Positions 41,246 to 51,923 of a DNA stretch of 64,000 bases are shown piece after piece. The notes below the pieces were generated by a model, which was given only the letters and a program-made list of their open reading frames with translations, did not search any database and had not been told where the DNA came from. The number at the start of each line of letters is the position of its first letter. Position 1 is the first letter of the stretch. Source of the DNA: Piscinibacter defluvii (GTDB taxonomy: Bacteria; Pseudomonadota; Gammaproteobacteria; Burkholderiales; Burkholderiaceae_C); contig NZ_ML137198.1 in NCBI RefSeq assembly GCF_004011805.1, positions 1-64,000 on the forward strand, in the 5' to 3' direction. The translations under genes were made by a program, and so were the position numbers.

Positions 41246-42444
41246 GCGTGGGAGTCGTGGGTGCCGGTGAGCGGCGATTCGTCGAAGCGGGGGTCCTCGG
41301 CCGGTGCTTCAGCGACGGCCGACGCGCCGGCCACCGCCTCGGTCAGCACACGGCGCAGTTCGTCCAGGCCCGTGCCGTCGAGCGCGCTGACGAACACACG
41401 CGGCACGCGCACGCCGCCGGGGCGCTCGAGCTCGTCGCGCAGCACGCGCGGGCGCTGGCTCGGCTCGAGCCGGTCGACCTTGTTGTAGACCAGCACCTGC
41501 GGAATGCGCCCGGCGCCGATCTCCTCGAGCACGCGCTCGACCTCGGCCATCTGCTCGTCGAGCACCGGGCTCGCGCAGTCGACCACGTGCAGCAGCAGGT
41601 CGGCCTCGGCCGCCTCCTGCAAGGTGGCCTCGAAGGCCTCGACCAGCTTGTGCGGCAGGTCGCGGATGAAGCCGACGGTGTCGGACAGGGACACGCCGCG
41701 TCCGGCCTCCTCGAGCCAGAGCTGGCGCGTGGTGGTGTCGAGCGTGGCGAACAGCTGGTCGGCGGCGTAGCTGCGTGCCTTGACCAGCGCATTGAACAGC
41801 GTCGACTTGCCGGCGTTGGTGTAGCCCACCAGCGAGACGCGGAAGGTCTGGTTGCGCTCGCGCGCGCGGCGCTGCGTGGCGCGCTGCTTCTTGACGCGCA
41901 CCAGGCGCTGCTTCACCTGCTTGATGCGCTCGTCGATCATGCGCCGGTCGAGTTCGATCTGCGCCTCGCCCGGGCCGCCGCGCGTGCCGATGCCGCCCTG
42001 CTGGCGCTCCAGGTGGCTCCAGCGCCGCACCAGCCGCGTGGCCAGGTACTGCAGCCGGGCCAGCTCGACCTGCAGTTTGCCCTCGTGGCTCTGCGCGCGC
42101 GCGGCAAAGATCTCGAGGATGAGCATGGTGCGGTCGGCCACCGCCACGCCGAGGTGGCGCTCGAGGTTGCGCTGCTGCGCCGGCGAGAGCGCCTGGTCGA
42201 ACAGCACCGCCTCGGCCTGGTGGCCGAGCACCAGGGCCTTGATCTCGTCGGCCTTTCCGGAGCCGACGAACAGGGCCGGATCGGGCGCCTTGCGGCGTGC
42301 GATGACACGCGCGACCGGCTCGTCGCCGGCCGATTCGGCCAGCAGGGCGAGTTCGTCGAGCGTGGCATCGAACGGCGCCGACCCGCCGAGGTCGACGCCG
42401 ACCAGGATCGCCCGGGGTGCCCCGGGGGCTTGCGCGGGGATCAA
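41242..42444 (-). CDS. hflX: Ribosome-associated GTPase HflX
   Basis: This 400-aa GTPase splits stalled or hibernating 70S ribosomes. The N-terminal HflX domain contains [10 protein letters not shown] and the glycine-rich [17 protein letters not shown]. The G domain has [14 protein letters not shown] (G1), [10 protein letters not shown] (G3) and YNKVD (G4). The proposed start is TTG at 42444, which overlaps the hfq TGA; no ATG or GTG near the family start is available. The tight overlap implies translational coupling to hfq. Confidence 0.93.
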   Translation of the reverse strand: MIPAQAPGAPRAILVGVDLGGSAPFDATLDELALLAESAGDEPVARVIARRKAPDPALFVGSGKADEIKALVLGHQAEAVLFDQALSPAQQRNLERHLGVAVADRTMLILEIFAARAQSHEGKLQVELARLQYLATRLVRRWSHLERQQGGIGTRGGPGEAQIELDRRMIDERIKQVKQRLVRVKKQRATQRRARERNQTFRVSLVGYTNAGKSTLFNALVKARSYAADQLFATLDTTTRQLWLEEAGRGVSLSDTVGFIRDLPHKLVEAFEATLQEAAEADLLLHVVDCASPVLDEQMAEVERVLEEIGAGRIPQVLVYNKVDRLEPSQRPRVLRDELERPGGVRVPRVFVSALDGTGLDELRRVLTEAVAGASAVAEAPAEDPRFDESPLTGTHDSHA

Positions 42445-42683
42445 GCTTGGTCTTGCGCTTCGGCAGCGTGGAAGTTCACGGCACGGCCCGGCACGACGGT
42501 CGAGATCGCGTGCTTGTAGACCATCTGGGTGACGGTGTTGCGCAGCAGGACCACGTACTGGTCGAAGGACTCGATGTGGCCCTGGAGCTTGATGCCGTTG
42601 ACGAGGTAGATCGACACCGGAACATGCTCCTTGCGCAGCAGGTTCAGGAACGGGTCTTGTAGAAGCTGCCCTTTGTTGCTCAC
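42441..42683 (-). CDS. hfq: RNA chaperone Hfq
   Basis: This 80-aa Sm-like hexamer helps small RNAs pair with mRNAs. It has [19 protein letters not shown] at the N terminus, Sm1 in [20 protein letters not shown], and the Sm2 motif YKHAI (Tyr56-Lys57-His58). It starts at GTG (42683), decided by the conserved N terminus and by GGAG six bases upstream. The C-terminal tail is short (about 12 residues after Sm2), as in many betaproteobacteria. Confidence 0.97.
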   Translation of the reverse strand: MSNKGQLLQDPFLNLLRKEHVPVSIYLVNGIKLQGHIESFDQYVVLLRNTVTQMVYKHAISTVVPGRAVNFHAAEAQDQA

Positions 42684-42758
42684 GATATTCTCCGTGTTGA
42701 AAGTTCTTGGACCGCCCACGTTATCACAGCGGTCCGGCGCCTGCGGGATTTCTCCGAT

Positions 42759-44090
42759 TCACTCGGGATCGAAAGGGTTCCTCGCCGAGCGCATCTCGAT
42801 GCGCAGCGGCGTGCCGACCAGCTTGAAGTGCTCGCGGAAGCGGCCTTCGAGGAAGCGTTTGTAAGCGTCGGTCACGTGGTCGAGCGAGGTGCCGTGGATG
42901 ACGATGATGGGCGGGTTCATGCCGCCCTGGTGGGCATAGCGCAGCTTGGGGCGGAACATCCCGGCGCGCTTGGGCGCCTGGTGCTGCACCGCCTCGATCA
43001 GCAGGCGCGTCAGGACCGGGGTCGGCAGCTTGCGCGTCGCCGAGGCATGCGCCTCGGCGATCGCCTTCCACAGCGGGCCCAGGCCCTGACGGCGCTTGGC
43101 GGAGATGTGGAGCAGCGGCGCGTATTTCAAGAAGGCCAGGCGCTGCTCGATCGAACGCTGCAGGGTCTGCTTCTGGTAGTCGTCGACCGCATCCCACTTG
43201 TTCACCGCCAGCACCACCGCGCGTCCGCTGTCGAGGATGTAGCCGGCGATGTGCGCGTCCTGGTCCGTCACGCCCTGGGTCGCGTCCAGCAGCAGCACGA
43301 CCACGTTCGCGTCGGCGATCGCCTGCAGCGTCTTGACCACCGAGAACTTCTCGATCGCCTCGAACACCTTGCCCTTGCGGCGCAGGCCGGCGGTGTCGAT
43401 CAGCTCGAACTTCTGGCCGTGGCGCTCGAACGGCACGTGGATCGCGTCGCGCGTGGTGCCCGGCAGGTCGAAGGCGACCAGGCGCTCCTCGCCCAGCCAG
43501 GTGTTGATCAGTGTCGACTTGCCGACGTTCGGCCGGCCGGCCACCGCCAGGCGGATCGGCGCGGCTTCGTCCGGCTCGCCCTCGGCAGGCTCGTCTTCCG
43601 GGCAATCGGCCAGCGCCGCCTCGGTCAGGCTGCGGATGCCCTGGCCGTGCGCCGAGGACACCGGGTGCGGTTCGCCCAGGCCGAGCTCCCAGAACTCGCC
43701 CAGCAGCGGCGAATCGACCATGCCCTCGGCCTTGTTGGCCGCCAGCAGCACCTTCTTGCCGGTGGTGCGCAGGTAGTCGGCAATGTCGTGGTCCTGCGCC
43801 GACAGCCCGGCGCGCACGTCGACGACGAAGATCACCGCGTCCGCCTCGGCCACGGCCTGGCGCGTCTGCTTGGCCATCTCGCGCACGATGCCGGTCTCCG
43901 CGGTCGGCTCGAAGCCGCCGGTGTCCACGACGATGAACTCGCGGCTGCCGAGCTTGCCGTCACCGTAGTGGCGGTCGCGCGTCAGGCCGGCGAAGTCGGC
44001 CACGATGGCGTCGCGGCTCTTGGTCATCCGGTTGAACAGCGTCGACTTGCCGACGTTGGGCCGGCCGACGATGGCGATGACCGGCTTCAC
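42759..44090 (-). CDS. der: Ribosome biogenesis GTPase Der (EngA)
   Basis: This 443-aa protein has two consecutive GTPase domains and a C-terminal KH-like domain and is needed for 50S assembly. The first G1 is [14 protein letters not shown] (about 8-21) and the second is [14 protein letters not shown] (about 183-196). The NKxD motifs are NKAEG (variant) in domain 1 and NKWD in domain 2. It lies 10 bases after bamB. Confidence 0.97.
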   Translation of the reverse strand: MKPVIAIVGRPNVGKSTLFNRMTKSRDAIVADFAGLTRDRHYGDGKLGSREFIVVDTGGFEPTAETGIVREMAKQTRQAVAEADAVIFVVDVRAGLSAQDHDIADYLRTTGKKVLLAANKAEGMVDSPLLGEFWELGLGEPHPVSSAHGQGIRSLTEAALADCPEDEPAEGEPDEAAPIRLAVAGRPNVGKSTLINTWLGEERLVAFDLPGTTRDAIHVPFERHGQKFELIDTAGLRRKGKVFEAIEKFSVVKTLQAIADANVVVLLLDATQGVTDQDAHIAGYILDSGRAVVLAVNKWDAVDDYQKQTLQRSIEQRLAFLKYAPLLHISAKRRQGLGPLWKAIAEAHASATRKLPTPVLTRLLIEAVQHQAPKRAGMFRPKLRYAHQGGMNPPIIVIHGTSLDHVTDAYKRFLEGRFREHFKLVGTPLRIEMRSARNPFDPE

Positions 44091-44100
44091 CGCAGGTGTC

Positions 44101-45219
44101 CTAGTTCGGCCGGAAGGCGTACACGCCGCCGCTCTTAGTGACCGCGAGCAGCGTGGTGCCGATCGCCACCGGTGCGGCAGCCAGGCCCGAGCCGTCGGTC
44201 GCCAGGCGAAGCAGCGGCGCGCCGCTGTCGCGCGAGAGCCAGTGCAGCGTGCCGGAGGCGTCGCCGAACACCACCGTGTCGCCGGCCATCAGCGGCGAGC
44301 CGAGTTCGCGGTGCATCAGGACCTCGCTGTTCCAGGCCACCTCGCCGCTGGCGGTGCGCCAGGCGCTCAGCCGGTCGGACGCATCGGCCGCGACGATCAG
44401 CTGGTCGTCGCCCGCGACGCCCTCGATGCCGCCGACGTTCTTGCTCCAGGCCAGGTTGCCGCGGTCGGCGTTGGCACAGGCCACGGCCGACTGGAAGGCG
44501 CGTGCGCAGACCAGGTCGCCGATGCGTGCCGCGGGCGACACCAGCTCGGCGAGGCGCTCGACCTCGTTGGTGCCGCGCGGCGAGGCCATCGGCACCTCCC
44601 AGCGCAGTGTGCCGCGCAGCGGGTCGAGCCCGGCCAGGCGCGGGCCCTGCCCGACCAGCAGCGTGTCCTTGAACGGCATCAGCAGCCCCGGCCGGGCCAG
44701 GGTCAGCGGATCGCCCGGGCGCTGCACGCTCCACAGGCGCCGGCCGTCGCGCACGTCGAAGGCGTGCACGCTGCGGTCGCCCGCGAGCACGAACACCCGT
44801 TCGCCGGCCACCAGCGGCGCGGTCACCACGCGCGTGCCGAGCGGCTTGTGCCAGGCCTTCTTGCCGGCCTCGAGCACCACCAGCTCGTTGTCGCGCGTCA
44901 CCACCGCGGCCCAGCGACCGTCGCTGCCCACGCCGGCGGCCAGGCGTTCGCCGGCGCTGCCGCGCCAGACCTCGCGGCCGGTCTCGGGCTGCAGGGCCAG
45001 CACCGTGCCGTCGGTCGAGGCGACGGTGAACACGCCGCCGGCGGTGGACACGCCGAGCGGAAAGCGCACGCTGTCCAGGCGCGCCGACCAGACCTGCCGC
45101 CCGGCAATCGGCTTCTCGATGGCCGGGAGCGGCTTGGGCTTGGGCTTGTCCGTGGAACTGCAGGCCGCCAGCACGGCGGCCGCCAGCAGCAGCGCGAGCG
45201 GCGCGCCGCGCAGCCTCAT
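44101..45219 (-). CDS. bamB: Outer-membrane assembly lipoprotein BamB
   Basis: This 372-aa lipoprotein has a signal peptide with lipobox LAAC (Cys20) followed by a WD40/PQQ-like eight-bladed beta-propeller. It is anchored to the inner leaflet of the outer membrane, where it binds the POTRA domains of BamA. Repeats such as [26 protein letters not shown] and [16 protein letters not shown] mark the blades. The start overlaps the preceding tetratricopeptide gene by four bases. Confidence 0.94.
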   Translation of the reverse strand: MRLRGAPLALLLAAAVLAACSSTDKPKPKPLPAIEKPIAGRQVWSARLDSVRFPLGVSTAGGVFTVASTDGTVLALQPETGREVWRGSAGERLAAGVGSDGRWAAVVTRDNELVVLEAGKKAWHKPLGTRVVTAPLVAGERVFVLAGDRSVHAFDVRDGRRLWSVQRPGDPLTLARPGLLMPFKDTLLVGQGPRLAGLDPLRGTLRWEVPMASPRGTNEVERLAELVSPAARIGDLVCARAFQSAVACANADRGNLAWSKNVGGIEGVAGDDQLIVAADASDRLSAWRTASGEVAWNSEVLMHRELGSPLMAGDTVVFGDASGTLHWLSRDSGAPLLRLATDGSGLAAAPVAIGTTLLAVTKSGGVYAFRPN

Positions 45220-45893
45220 CGAGCCGCTCCGCCGGCCGCCGGCGCCGAGGCGGCAGGGGCGGCGCCGACCGCGGTCAGCTTGGCATCGATCAGGCGACGG
45301 TACTCCACCTTGGCGTCCATCGCCGACCAGGCCTTCTGCCAGGCCGCCTTGGCCTCGTCCTTGCGGCCCATCGCCATCAGCACGTCGCCGCGGCGGTCGG
45401 CCACCAGGGCCTCGAACTCCTTCGCGCTGGCGCCATCGAGCTGCTTGAGCGCCTCGTCGTACTTCTTCTGGTCGGCCAGCACGCCGGCCAGGCGCAGCCG
45501 GGCGACGGTCTTGTACTCGTCCTCGACGGCGTGTTCGGCCACCCAGCCGAGCGTGGCCGCGGCGGCATCGAGCTCGCCCTTCTCGAACTGCACCCTGGCC
45601 GTGGCCAGCCCACCCTGCTGCGTGAACGCGGTGCGCGGAAAACGCTCCTGCATGTCCTTGAACACGCCGGCGGCGCGCGCCGCCTCGCCGGCCTGCACGG
45701 CGCGGTCGAGCTCGTCGAACATCGCGCCGGCCTTGACGGCCTGCTCGCGCTGCCACCAGTTCCAGCCGTTCCAGGCGGCGAAGCCGGCCAGCACCAGGGT
45801 CAGCAGCCAGACGATGGCGTTGCCGTACTGTTTCCAGAACGCCTTCAGCTGGTCGAGCTGTTCCTGTTCTTCGAGGTCGAGATGCGTGGCCAT
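45216..45893 (-). CDS. YfgM-like tetratricopeptide membrane protein
   Basis: This 225-aa protein has a cytoplasmic N terminus (LEEQEQLDQLKAFWKQYGN), one transmembrane helix (about 26-45) and periplasmic TPR-like helices (TARVQFEKGELDAAAATLGWV, LAGVLADQKKYDEALKQLDG). It ends in an Ala/Pro tail. YfgM relatives associate with the Sec translocon and PpiD chaperone. It sits between hisS and bamB, the conserved place. Confidence 0.9.
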   Translation of the reverse strand: MATHLDLEEQEQLDQLKAFWKQYGNAIVWLLTLVLAGFAAWNGWNWWQREQAVKAGAMFDELDRAVQAGEAARAAGVFKDMQERFPRTAFTQQGGLATARVQFEKGELDAAAATLGWVAEHAVEDEYKTVARLRLAGVLADQKKYDEALKQLDGASAKEFEALVADRRGDVLMAMGRKDEAKAAWQKAWSAMDAKVEYRRLIDAKLTAVGAAPAASAPAAGGAAR

Positions 45894-45928
45894 GGAAGGA
45901 ACCGATTGCGTGAGAGGCAAAGCGCGGA

Positions 45929-47239
45929 TTATGCGGTGCGCAGGCGCGCCGCCCAGTCGGCCACACCGGCCAGCGGCAGGGCGAGCTGGGCGGCCGAGGC
46001 ATCGCGCAGGTCTTTCAGCGCCACCTCGCCGCGCGCCAGCTCGTCGTCGCCGAAGATCAGCGCGTAGCGTGCCCCGCTCGCGTCGGCGCGCTTGAACTGG
46101 GCCTTCATGCCGCCGCCGCCGGCATGCATCTGCACCGCGATGCCGCGCTCGCGCAGCTGCTCGAGCAGCGCCATGGCGCGCGGCAGCGCCGCGGCCGACG
46201 GCAGCACCGCATAGGCCTGCGGCGCCGCCGAGGGCCGCGCCACCTTGAGCTCCTGCAGCAGCAGCAGCAGTCGCTCGATGCCCAGGCCGAAGCCCACCGC
46301 CGGCGCCGGCTTGCCGCCGAGCTGCTCGAACAGCCCGTCGTAGCGGCCGCCGCCGCACACCGTGCCCTGCGAGCCGAGCTGGTCGGTGACCCACTCGAAC
46401 ACGGTCAGGTTGTAGTAGTCCATGCCGCGCACCAGGCGCGGGTTGATGCGGTAGGCGAGCCCGGCGGCGTCGAGCACGGCACGCAGCGCATCGAAGTGGG
46501 CCAGCGACTCGGCGCCGAGGAAGTCCGCGAGCCTCGGCGCGGCCTCGATCAGCGCCTGCATCGCCGGGTTCTTGCTGTCGAGAATGCGCAGCGGGTTGCT
46601 GTGCAGGCGGCGCCGGGCGTCCTCGTCGAGCTGCGCCGCGTGGGCCTCGAAGTGCGCGATCAGCGCGGTGCGGTGCGCCAGGCGCTCGGCCGGCTGGCCC
46701 AGGCTGTTCAGCTCGAGCCGCACGTCGCGCCCGACCTCGAGCCCGAGCGCGGCCCACAGCGCACGCACCATCAGGATCATTTCGGCGTCCACGTCCGGCC
46801 CGGGGAAACCGAGCGCCTCGACGTCGAGCTGGTGGAACTGCCGGTAGCGGCCCTTCTGCGGCCGCTCGTGGCGGAACATCGGCCCGATGGTCCACAGCCG
46901 CAGCGGGCCGTTGTAGAGCGCGTTGTGCTCGACCATCGCCCGCACGATGCCCGCCGTGGCCTCGGGGCGCAGCGTCAGCTGGTCGCCGTTCATCGAATCG
47001 GTGAAGGAGTACATCTCCTTCTCGACGATGTCGGTCACCTCGCCCAGTCCGCGCACGAACAGGGCCGTGGGCTCGACGATCGGCGTCACGATGTACTGGT
47101 AGCCGTAGCGCGCCAGCACCTCGCGCACCGTGGCCTCGAACCAGGACCACAGCGCCGAATCGGGCAGCTTCTCGGTGCGCGGCACGCTGGCCGGCAGGAT
47201 GTCGTTCATGCCCTTGACGGCACGCAGGATGTCAGCCAT
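45929..47239 (-). CDS. hisS: Histidyl-tRNA synthetase
   Basis: This 436-aa class II synthetase has motif 2 [17 protein letters not shown] (about 119-135), the histidine-specific [14 protein letters not shown] and GFGLGIERL (motif 3). The C-terminal anticodon-binding domain has [21 protein letters not shown]. The length and architecture are standard. It follows ispG. Confidence 0.98.
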   Translation of the reverse strand: MADILRAVKGMNDILPASVPRTEKLPDSALWSWFEATVREVLARYGYQYIVTPIVEPTALFVRGLGEVTDIVEKEMYSFTDSMNGDQLTLRPEATAGIVRAMVEHNALYNGPLRLWTIGPMFRHERPQKGRYRQFHQLDVEALGFPGPDVDAEMILMVRALWAALGLEVGRDVRLELNSLGQPAERLAHRTALIAHFEAHAAQLDEDARRRLHSNPLRILDSKNPAMQALIEAAPRLADFLGAESLAHFDALRAVLDAAGLAYRINPRLVRGMDYYNLTVFEWVTDQLGSQGTVCGGGRYDGLFEQLGGKPAPAVGFGLGIERLLLLLQELKVARPSAAPQAYAVLPSAAALPRAMALLEQLRERGIAVQMHAGGGGMKAQFKRADASGARYALIFGDDELARGEVALKDLRDASAAQLALPLAGVADWAARLRTA

Positions 47240-47275
47240 GACAACTCGGATGGAGGCGGCCGGCGGCCGCGGACT

Positions 47276-48535
47276 TCAGGCGGCGGCGCCGAAGCGCTTC
47301 TCGATGTAGTTCTCGACCAGGGTCTGGAACTCGCGCGCGATGCCCTCGCCGCGCAGCGTGAGGGCCTTCTCGCCGTCGATGAACACCGGCGCGGCCGGCG
47401 CCTCGCCGGTGCCCGGCAGGCTGATGCCGATGTCGGCATGCTTGCTTTCGCCCGGGCCGTTGACGATGCAGCCCATCACCGCGACCTTCATGGTCTCGAC
47501 GCCGGGGTACTTCGCCTTCCACACCGGCATCTGGGCGCGCAGGTAGTCGTCGATCTGCTTGGCGAGTTCCTGGAAGGTGGTGCTGGTGGTTCGGCCGCAG
47601 CCCGGGCAGGCGGTAACGCTCGGGTTGAACGAGCGCAGGCCGAGCGACTGCAGGATCTCGAGGGCCACCACCACCTCCTGCGTGCGCGCCTCGCCGGGCT
47701 GCGGCGTCAGGCTGACGCGGATGGTGTCGCCGATGCCCTCCTGCAGCAGCAGCGCGAGCGCGGCCGTGGAGGCCACCGTGCCCTTGGTGCCCATGCCGGC
47801 CTCGGTGAGGCCGAGGTGCAGCGCGTAGTCGCAGCGCTTGGCCAGCGCGCGGTACACGGTCACCAGGTCCTGCACGCCGGACATCTTGCACGACAGGATG
47901 ATCTGCTCGCCACGCAGGCCGATCTCCTCGGCGCGCTTCGCGGACGCGAGCGCCGAGGTGACGATGGCCCGGTACATGATCTGCTGCGGCTCGTGCGGCT
48001 CGGCGAGCCTGCCGTTGTCGTCCATCATCTGGGCCAGCAGTTCCTGGTCGAGGCTGCCCCAGTTGACGCCGATGCGCACCACCTTGTCGTGCTTCGCCGC
48101 CACCTCGACCATCTGGGCGAACTGGCGGTCGCGCTTGTCGCCCTTGCCGACGTTGCCCGGGTTGATGCGGTACTTCGAGAGCGCCTCGGCGCAGGCCGGG
48201 AACTCGGTCAGCAGGCGGTGACCGTTGTAGTGGAAGTCGCCCACCAGCGGCACGTCCACGCCCATGCGGTCGAGCTGCTCGCGGATGTGCGGCACGGCCT
48301 GCGCCGCCTCGGGCGTGTTGACGGTGATGCGCACCAGCTCCGAGCCGGCACGCGCCAGTTCCTTGACCTGGATGGCGGTCTCGATCACGTCCACCGTGTC
48401 GGTGTTGGTCATCGACTGCACGCGCACCGGCGCGTCGCCGCCGATCGTCACGACGTGGCTGCCCCAGCGCACGCGGGCCTGCCGCGAGCGGCGTGCGGCC
48501 GGCCCGGCAGGGATGATGAAGTCGTCGTCGCTCAT
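47276..48535 (-). CDS. ispG: 4-hydroxy-3-methylbut-2-enyl diphosphate synthase IspG
   Basis: This 419-aa [4Fe-4S] enzyme of the MEP isoprenoid pathway converts MEcPP to HMBPP. The N-terminal TIM barrel has [20 protein letters not shown]. The iron-sulfur ligands are in TACPGCGRT (two Cys) and GCIVNGPGE (one Cys). It lacks the plant-type inserted domain. Its pathway partner dxr is in this window at 22999. Confidence 0.97.
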   Translation of the reverse strand: MSDDDFIIPAGPAARRSRQARVRWGSHVVTIGGDAPVRVQSMTNTDTVDVIETAIQVKELARAGSELVRITVNTPEAAQAVPHIREQLDRMGVDVPLVGDFHYNGHRLLTEFPACAEALSKYRINPGNVGKGDKRDRQFAQMVEVAAKHDKVVRIGVNWGSLDQELLAQMMDDNGRLAEPHEPQQIMYRAIVTSALASAKRAEEIGLRGEQIILSCKMSGVQDLVTVYRALAKRCDYALHLGLTEAGMGTKGTVASTAALALLLQEGIGDTIRVSLTPQPGEARTQEVVVALEILQSLGLRSFNPSVTACPGCGRTTSTTFQELAKQIDDYLRAQMPVWKAKYPGVETMKVAVMGCIVNGPGESKHADIGISLPGTGEAPAAPVFIDGEKALTLRGEGIAREFQTLVENYIEKRFGAAA

Positions 48536-48545
48536 GCTGCCCCGC

Positions 48546-49448
48546 TCACCTCAGTTCGAGCCGCGCGACGTTGTCGCGCGTGCGCGGCGCCAGGTCCACC
48601 GGCTGGCCGCGCAACGAGACCGTGGTCGCGGCCGCGTTGCCGATCGTCAGCCGCAGCGGCATCGCGCCGTCGAGGCCGACCGCCTCGCCGGGCGTCAGCA
48701 CACGCGACAGCAGCGTCTGGCCGCGGGCATCGATCACCTCGATCCACGATTCCGCGCTGGTGCGCAGCAGCAGCGCGCCGGAGGCCGGCGGCACGGCCGG
48801 TGCGCTGGCGGCCGAATCGTTGGCGGCCAGCGGTGCGGAATGCACCGTCTCGCCGGCGGTGGAGGCGGGCGGCTCGACCGCGGCCACGGCGGGCGCGGCG
48901 GCCGAGGCGGCCGGCGCTTCGGGCACCGGCGCGGGGGCGGCAGCGGGCGCCACCGCCGAGGCCGGCAGCACCGACACGACCGGGGCCGAGGCCGCCCCCG
49001 AACTGGCGGACGGCCCGAGCAGCCCCGAGGGCATGAAGTAGACCCCGGCCGCCAGCACCAGCACCACCAGCGCGGCCCACACGGCGGGCGACAGCGCGAT
49101 GCCCCAGTCGCCGCCGGTGTCGGGCCCGCCGCGGTCGCGGAACGGCGCATTGATGCCTTCGGCCACATGCTCCAGGCGCGAGTCGGTGAAGGCCTTGGGC
49201 AGCAGCGCCAGCACCGGCGCGGCATCGATCTTCAGCGTGCGGCAGACGGTCTGGGCCAGCGCGCGGGTGAAGGTGGCATCGGGCAGTTCGTCGTAGCGGT
49301 CGCCCTCGAGCGCCTCGAGCTTGCGCTGCGGCACCTTGATGGCCGCCGCCAGCACGGCGATGTGCATGCCCTGCGCCTGGCGCGCCTGGCGCAGCAGTGC
49401 GCCGGCACTGTCCGCCGGCGCGGCGGCGTCGGCGCGGTCCTCACTCAT
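48546..49448 (-). CDS. rodZ: RodZ-like cytoskeletal/helix-turn-helix membrane protein
   Basis: This 300-aa protein has a cytoplasmic HTH_25 domain (about 15-85; [24 protein letters not shown]) and a membrane segment (about 123-143). An Ala/Pro/Val-rich periplasmic linker (about 145-215) leads to a C-terminal DUF4115 beta-domain ([23 protein letters not shown]). RodZ links MreB to the elongasome and cell shape. It overlaps the upstream pilW by eight bases. The pilW-rodZ-ispG order supports the call. Confidence 0.88.
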   Translation of the reverse strand: MSEDRADAAAPADSAGALLRQARQAQGMHIAVLAAAIKVPQRKLEALEGDRYDELPDATFTRALAQTVCRTLKIDAAPVLALLPKAFTDSRLEHVAEGINAPFRDRGGPDTGGDWGIALSPAVWAALVVLVLAAGVYFMPSGLLGPSASSGAASAPVVSVLPASAVAPAAAPAPVPEAPAASAAAPAVAAVEPPASTAGETVHSAPLAANDSAASAPAVPPASGALLLRTSAESWIEVIDARGQTLLSRVLTPGEAVGLDGAMPLRLTIGNAAATTVSLRGQPVDLAPRTRDNVARLELR

Positions 49449-50253
49449 CGAAGCGTCCCCTCTCGAACGCCAGCGCCTCGCGTGAATCGCCGAAGCGGCT
49501 GCGCAACTGTGCGCCGATCTCGCGCGCGCCGGTGTCGTTGCCGAGCTTGTGCTCGATCCGCGCGGCCAGCCACAGCGTCTGCGCGCTCACCAGCGACGGC
49601 TGGCTGTTGACACGCCGGATGTAGAAGCGCGCGCGCTCGGCCTCGCCGCGGCGCAGCAGCAGCTCCGACAGGTTGACCGCGGTCGCCGGGTTGTTCGGGT
49701 CGAGCTCGTAGGAGCGGGTCAGCGCCCGCTCGGCCGGCTCGAGCTGGCCGGCGAAGGCGCGGCACACGCCCTGCGCGAGCAGCGTGCGCGCCGGCTCGCG
49801 GTTGGCGGGCAGCGCGAGCGTCTGCTCGAACTGCGCGTCGGCCTCGGCATAGCGCTTCTGCTGGCACAGGAACCAGCTGTAGTTCTGCATCGTGTCGACG
49901 TCGCGCGGCGCCAGGGTCAGCGCGCGGCGGAAACTCGCCTCGGCCGCTTCGGCCTCGCCCAGGTTGGCCTGGATCAGGCCGCGCAGGTTGTGCGCCGCGA
50001 CCATGTTCGGGTCGATCACGATCACGCGGTTGATCTCCTCGAGCGCCACGTCCATCTGCCCGCGCCCGAAATAGGCCGTGGCCAGTTCCATGCGCACCCG
50101 CGCCCGGCGCGCCTGGTCGGCCGCCGGGTCGGCCGGGGTGGCGGGCTGGCGCGGCGGGTCGGTGGTCGGCACCGAGGTGGTCTGGGTGGTCGTGGTGGTG
50201 CACGCGGACAGCAGCGCCGCACCGGCCAGCAGCAGCGCGGCGAGCGCCCTCAT
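49441..50253 (-). CDS. pilW: Type IV pilus biogenesis lipoprotein PilW/PilF
   Basis: This 270-aa lipoprotein has a signal peptide and lipobox (LLSAC, Cys18), a Thr-rich spacer, and about six TPR helices ([65 protein letters not shown]). Family members help assemble the PilQ secretin in the outer membrane. The start overlaps the rlmN stop by four bases, the arrangement typical of beta- and gammaproteobacteria. Confidence 0.9.
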   Translation of the reverse strand: MRALAALLLAGAALLSACTTTTTQTTSVPTTDPPRQPATPADPAADQARRARVRMELATAYFGRGQMDVALEEINRVIVIDPNMVAAHNLRGLIQANLGEAEAAEASFRRALTLAPRDVDTMQNYSWFLCQQKRYAEADAQFEQTLALPANREPARTLLAQGVCRAFAGQLEPAERALTRSYELDPNNPATAVNLSELLLRRGEAERARFYIRRVNSQPSLVSAQTLWLAARIEHKLGNDTGAREIGAQLRSRFGDSREALAFERGRFDE

Positions 50254-51395
50254 GCCTGCACCCCGCTGCCGGCGCGCCGCAGCACGGCGATGCGCGCCTG
50301 CGTGACACGCTCGCGTGCGTTGGTGCGGTCCTGCACCTCGCCGGCCAGCTGGCCGCAGGCGGCGGCGATGTCGTCGCCACGGGTCTTGCGCACGGTGGTG
50401 ACGATGCCGGCCTCCTGCAGGATGCGGGCGAAGGCCTGCACCCGCGCCGCGCCCGAGCGGCGCAGGCCGGACTCCGGGAACGGGTTGAACGGGATCAGGT
50501 TGAGCTTGCACGGCACTGCGGTGGCCGGGTCGTCCCGCAGCAGCCGCACCAGGGCGCGGGCGTGATCGTCGCTGTCGTTGACGCCGTCCAGCATGCAGTA
50601 CTCGAAGGTGATGAAGTCGCGCGGGGCCGCGTCGAGGTAGCGGCGGCAGGCCGCCAGCAACTCGACGAGCGGGTACTTGCGGTTCAGCGGCACGAGGTCG
50701 TCGCGCAGCGCGTCGTCGGGCGCGTGCAGCGAGACGGCCAGCGCCACCGGGCAGTCGTCGCGCAGGCGGTCGATCATCGGCACGACGCCGGAGGTCGAGA
50801 CGGTCACGCGGCGACGCGACAGGCCGTAGCCGTGGTCGTCGAGCATCGCACGCAGCGCCGGCACCAGCGCGGCGTAGTTCTGCAGCGGCTCGCCCATGCC
50901 CATCATCACGACGTTCGTGATGGCACGTTCGCCCTCGCGCAGGCCGAGTCGCCGGCGCAGCGCATGCTCGGCGAACCACAGCTGGGCCAGGATCTCGCCG
51001 GTCGACAGGTTGCGGCTGAAACCCTGGTGGCCGGTGGAGCAGAAGCGGCAGCCGACCGCACAACCGGCCTGCGAGGAGACGCACAGCGTGCCGCGGTCGT
51101 CCTCGGGGATGAACACCGCCTCGACGGCGTTGCCCGCGCCGACGTCGAACAGCCACTTGACGGTGCCGTCGGCGGAGGACTGCTCGCTGATCACCGCCAG
51201 GCCGCGCAGCTCGGCGCGCTCGCGCAGCTTGTCGCGCAGCGAACGCGCCAGGTCCGTCATCGCGTCGAAGTCGGACGCGCCCTTCTGGTGGATCCAGCGG
51301 AACAGCTGGGTGGCGCGGAAGCGCTTCTCGCCGAGCGACTCGACGTACGCGGTCAACCCGTCCCGGTCGAGATCGAGCAGGTTGACCCGTTCCAC
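50250..51395 (-). CDS. rlmN: Dual-specificity 23S rRNA/tRNA methyltransferase RlmN
   Basis: This 381-aa radical SAM enzyme makes m2A2503 in 23S rRNA and m2A37 in some tRNAs. The cluster cysteines are Cys112, Cys116 and Cys119 in [19 protein letters not shown]-terminal Cys in [11 protein letters not shown] is the methyl-carrying residue. [10 protein letters not shown] and YCMLDGVND are further signatures. It lies seven bases after ndk. Confidence 0.96.
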   Translation of the reverse strand: MERVNLLDLDRDGLTAYVESLGEKRFRATQLFRWIHQKGASDFDAMTDLARSLRDKLRERAELRGLAVISEQSSADGTVKWLFDVGAGNAVEAVFIPEDDRGTLCVSSQAGCAVGCRFCSTGHQGFSRNLSTGEILAQLWFAEHALRRRLGLREGERAITNVVMMGMGEPLQNYAALVPALRAMLDDHGYGLSRRRVTVSTSGVVPMIDRLRDDCPVALAVSLHAPDDALRDDLVPLNRKYPLVELLAACRRYLDAAPRDFITFEYCMLDGVNDSDDHARALVRLLRDDPATAVPCKLNLIPFNPFPESGLRRSGAARVQAFARILQEAGIVTTVRKTRGDDIAAACGQLAGEVQDRTNARERVTQARIAVLRRAGSGVQA

Positions 51396-51402
51396 GTCGA
51401 GA

Positions 51403-51828
51403 TCAGCGCGAGTAGACGTTCATGCCGGGGAAGAAGAACGCCACCTCGACGGCGGCGGTCTCCGGCGCGTCCGAGCCGTGCACCGCATTGGCGTCGATGC
51501 TGTCGGCGAAGTCGGCACGGATGGTGCCCTTGGCGGCCTTCTTCGGATCGGTGGCGCCCATCAGCTCGCGGTTCTTGGCGATCGCGCCCTCGCCCTCGAG
51601 CACCTGGATCATCACCGGGCCGGAGATCATGAACTCGACCAGGTCCTTGAAGAACGGACGTGCCTTGTGCACGGCGTAGAACGCCTCGGCCTCGCCGCGC
51701 GACAGGTGCGCCATCTTCGCGGCCACGATCTTCAGCCCGGCGCCTTCGAAGCGCGCATAGATCTGGCCGATCACGTTCTTGGCCACGGCATCGGGCTTGA
51801 TGATCGAGAGGGTGCGTTCGGTCGCCAT
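51403..51828 (-). CDS. ndk: Nucleoside diphosphate kinase
   Basis: This 141-aa enzyme balances NTP pools by phosphotransfer through His117 in [28 protein letters not shown] is the N-terminal signature. AGGAG eight bases before the ATG is a good ribosome-binding site. A TACAAT box upstream suggests its own promoter inside the scpB-led block. Confidence 0.98.
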   Translation of the reverse strand: MATERTLSIIKPDAVAKNVIGQIYARFEGAGLKIVAAKMAHLSRGEAEAFYAVHKARPFFKDLVEFMISGPVMIQVLEGEGAIAKNRELMGATDPKKAAKGTIRADFADSIDANAVHGSDAPETAAVEVAFFFPGMNVYSR

Positions 51829-51867
51829 GAATTCTTCTCCTGAATCAATAACTTGGCAAAGTTTCGG

Positions 51868-51873
51868 ATTGTA
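51868..51873 (-). promoter_or_regulatory. Candidate -10 box of ndk
   Basis: The minus strand reads TACAAT 40 bases upstream of the ndk ATG, in the 95-base rluB-ndk gap. The leader is short and carries a strong Shine-Dalgarno sequence. No clear -35 is seen. Confidence 0.45.
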
Positions 51874-51923
51874 GACCGGCGGGCCTGCGCGGCTGCGGTC
51901 AAGGCCTTGCGGCGCAGCGCGGA

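Noticed and set aside
46124-49036. A 970-codon plus-strand frame opposite hisS, ispG and rodZ
   Set aside because: It is complementary to three clearly identified genes and shows only His/Arg/Gln-rich shadow sequence.
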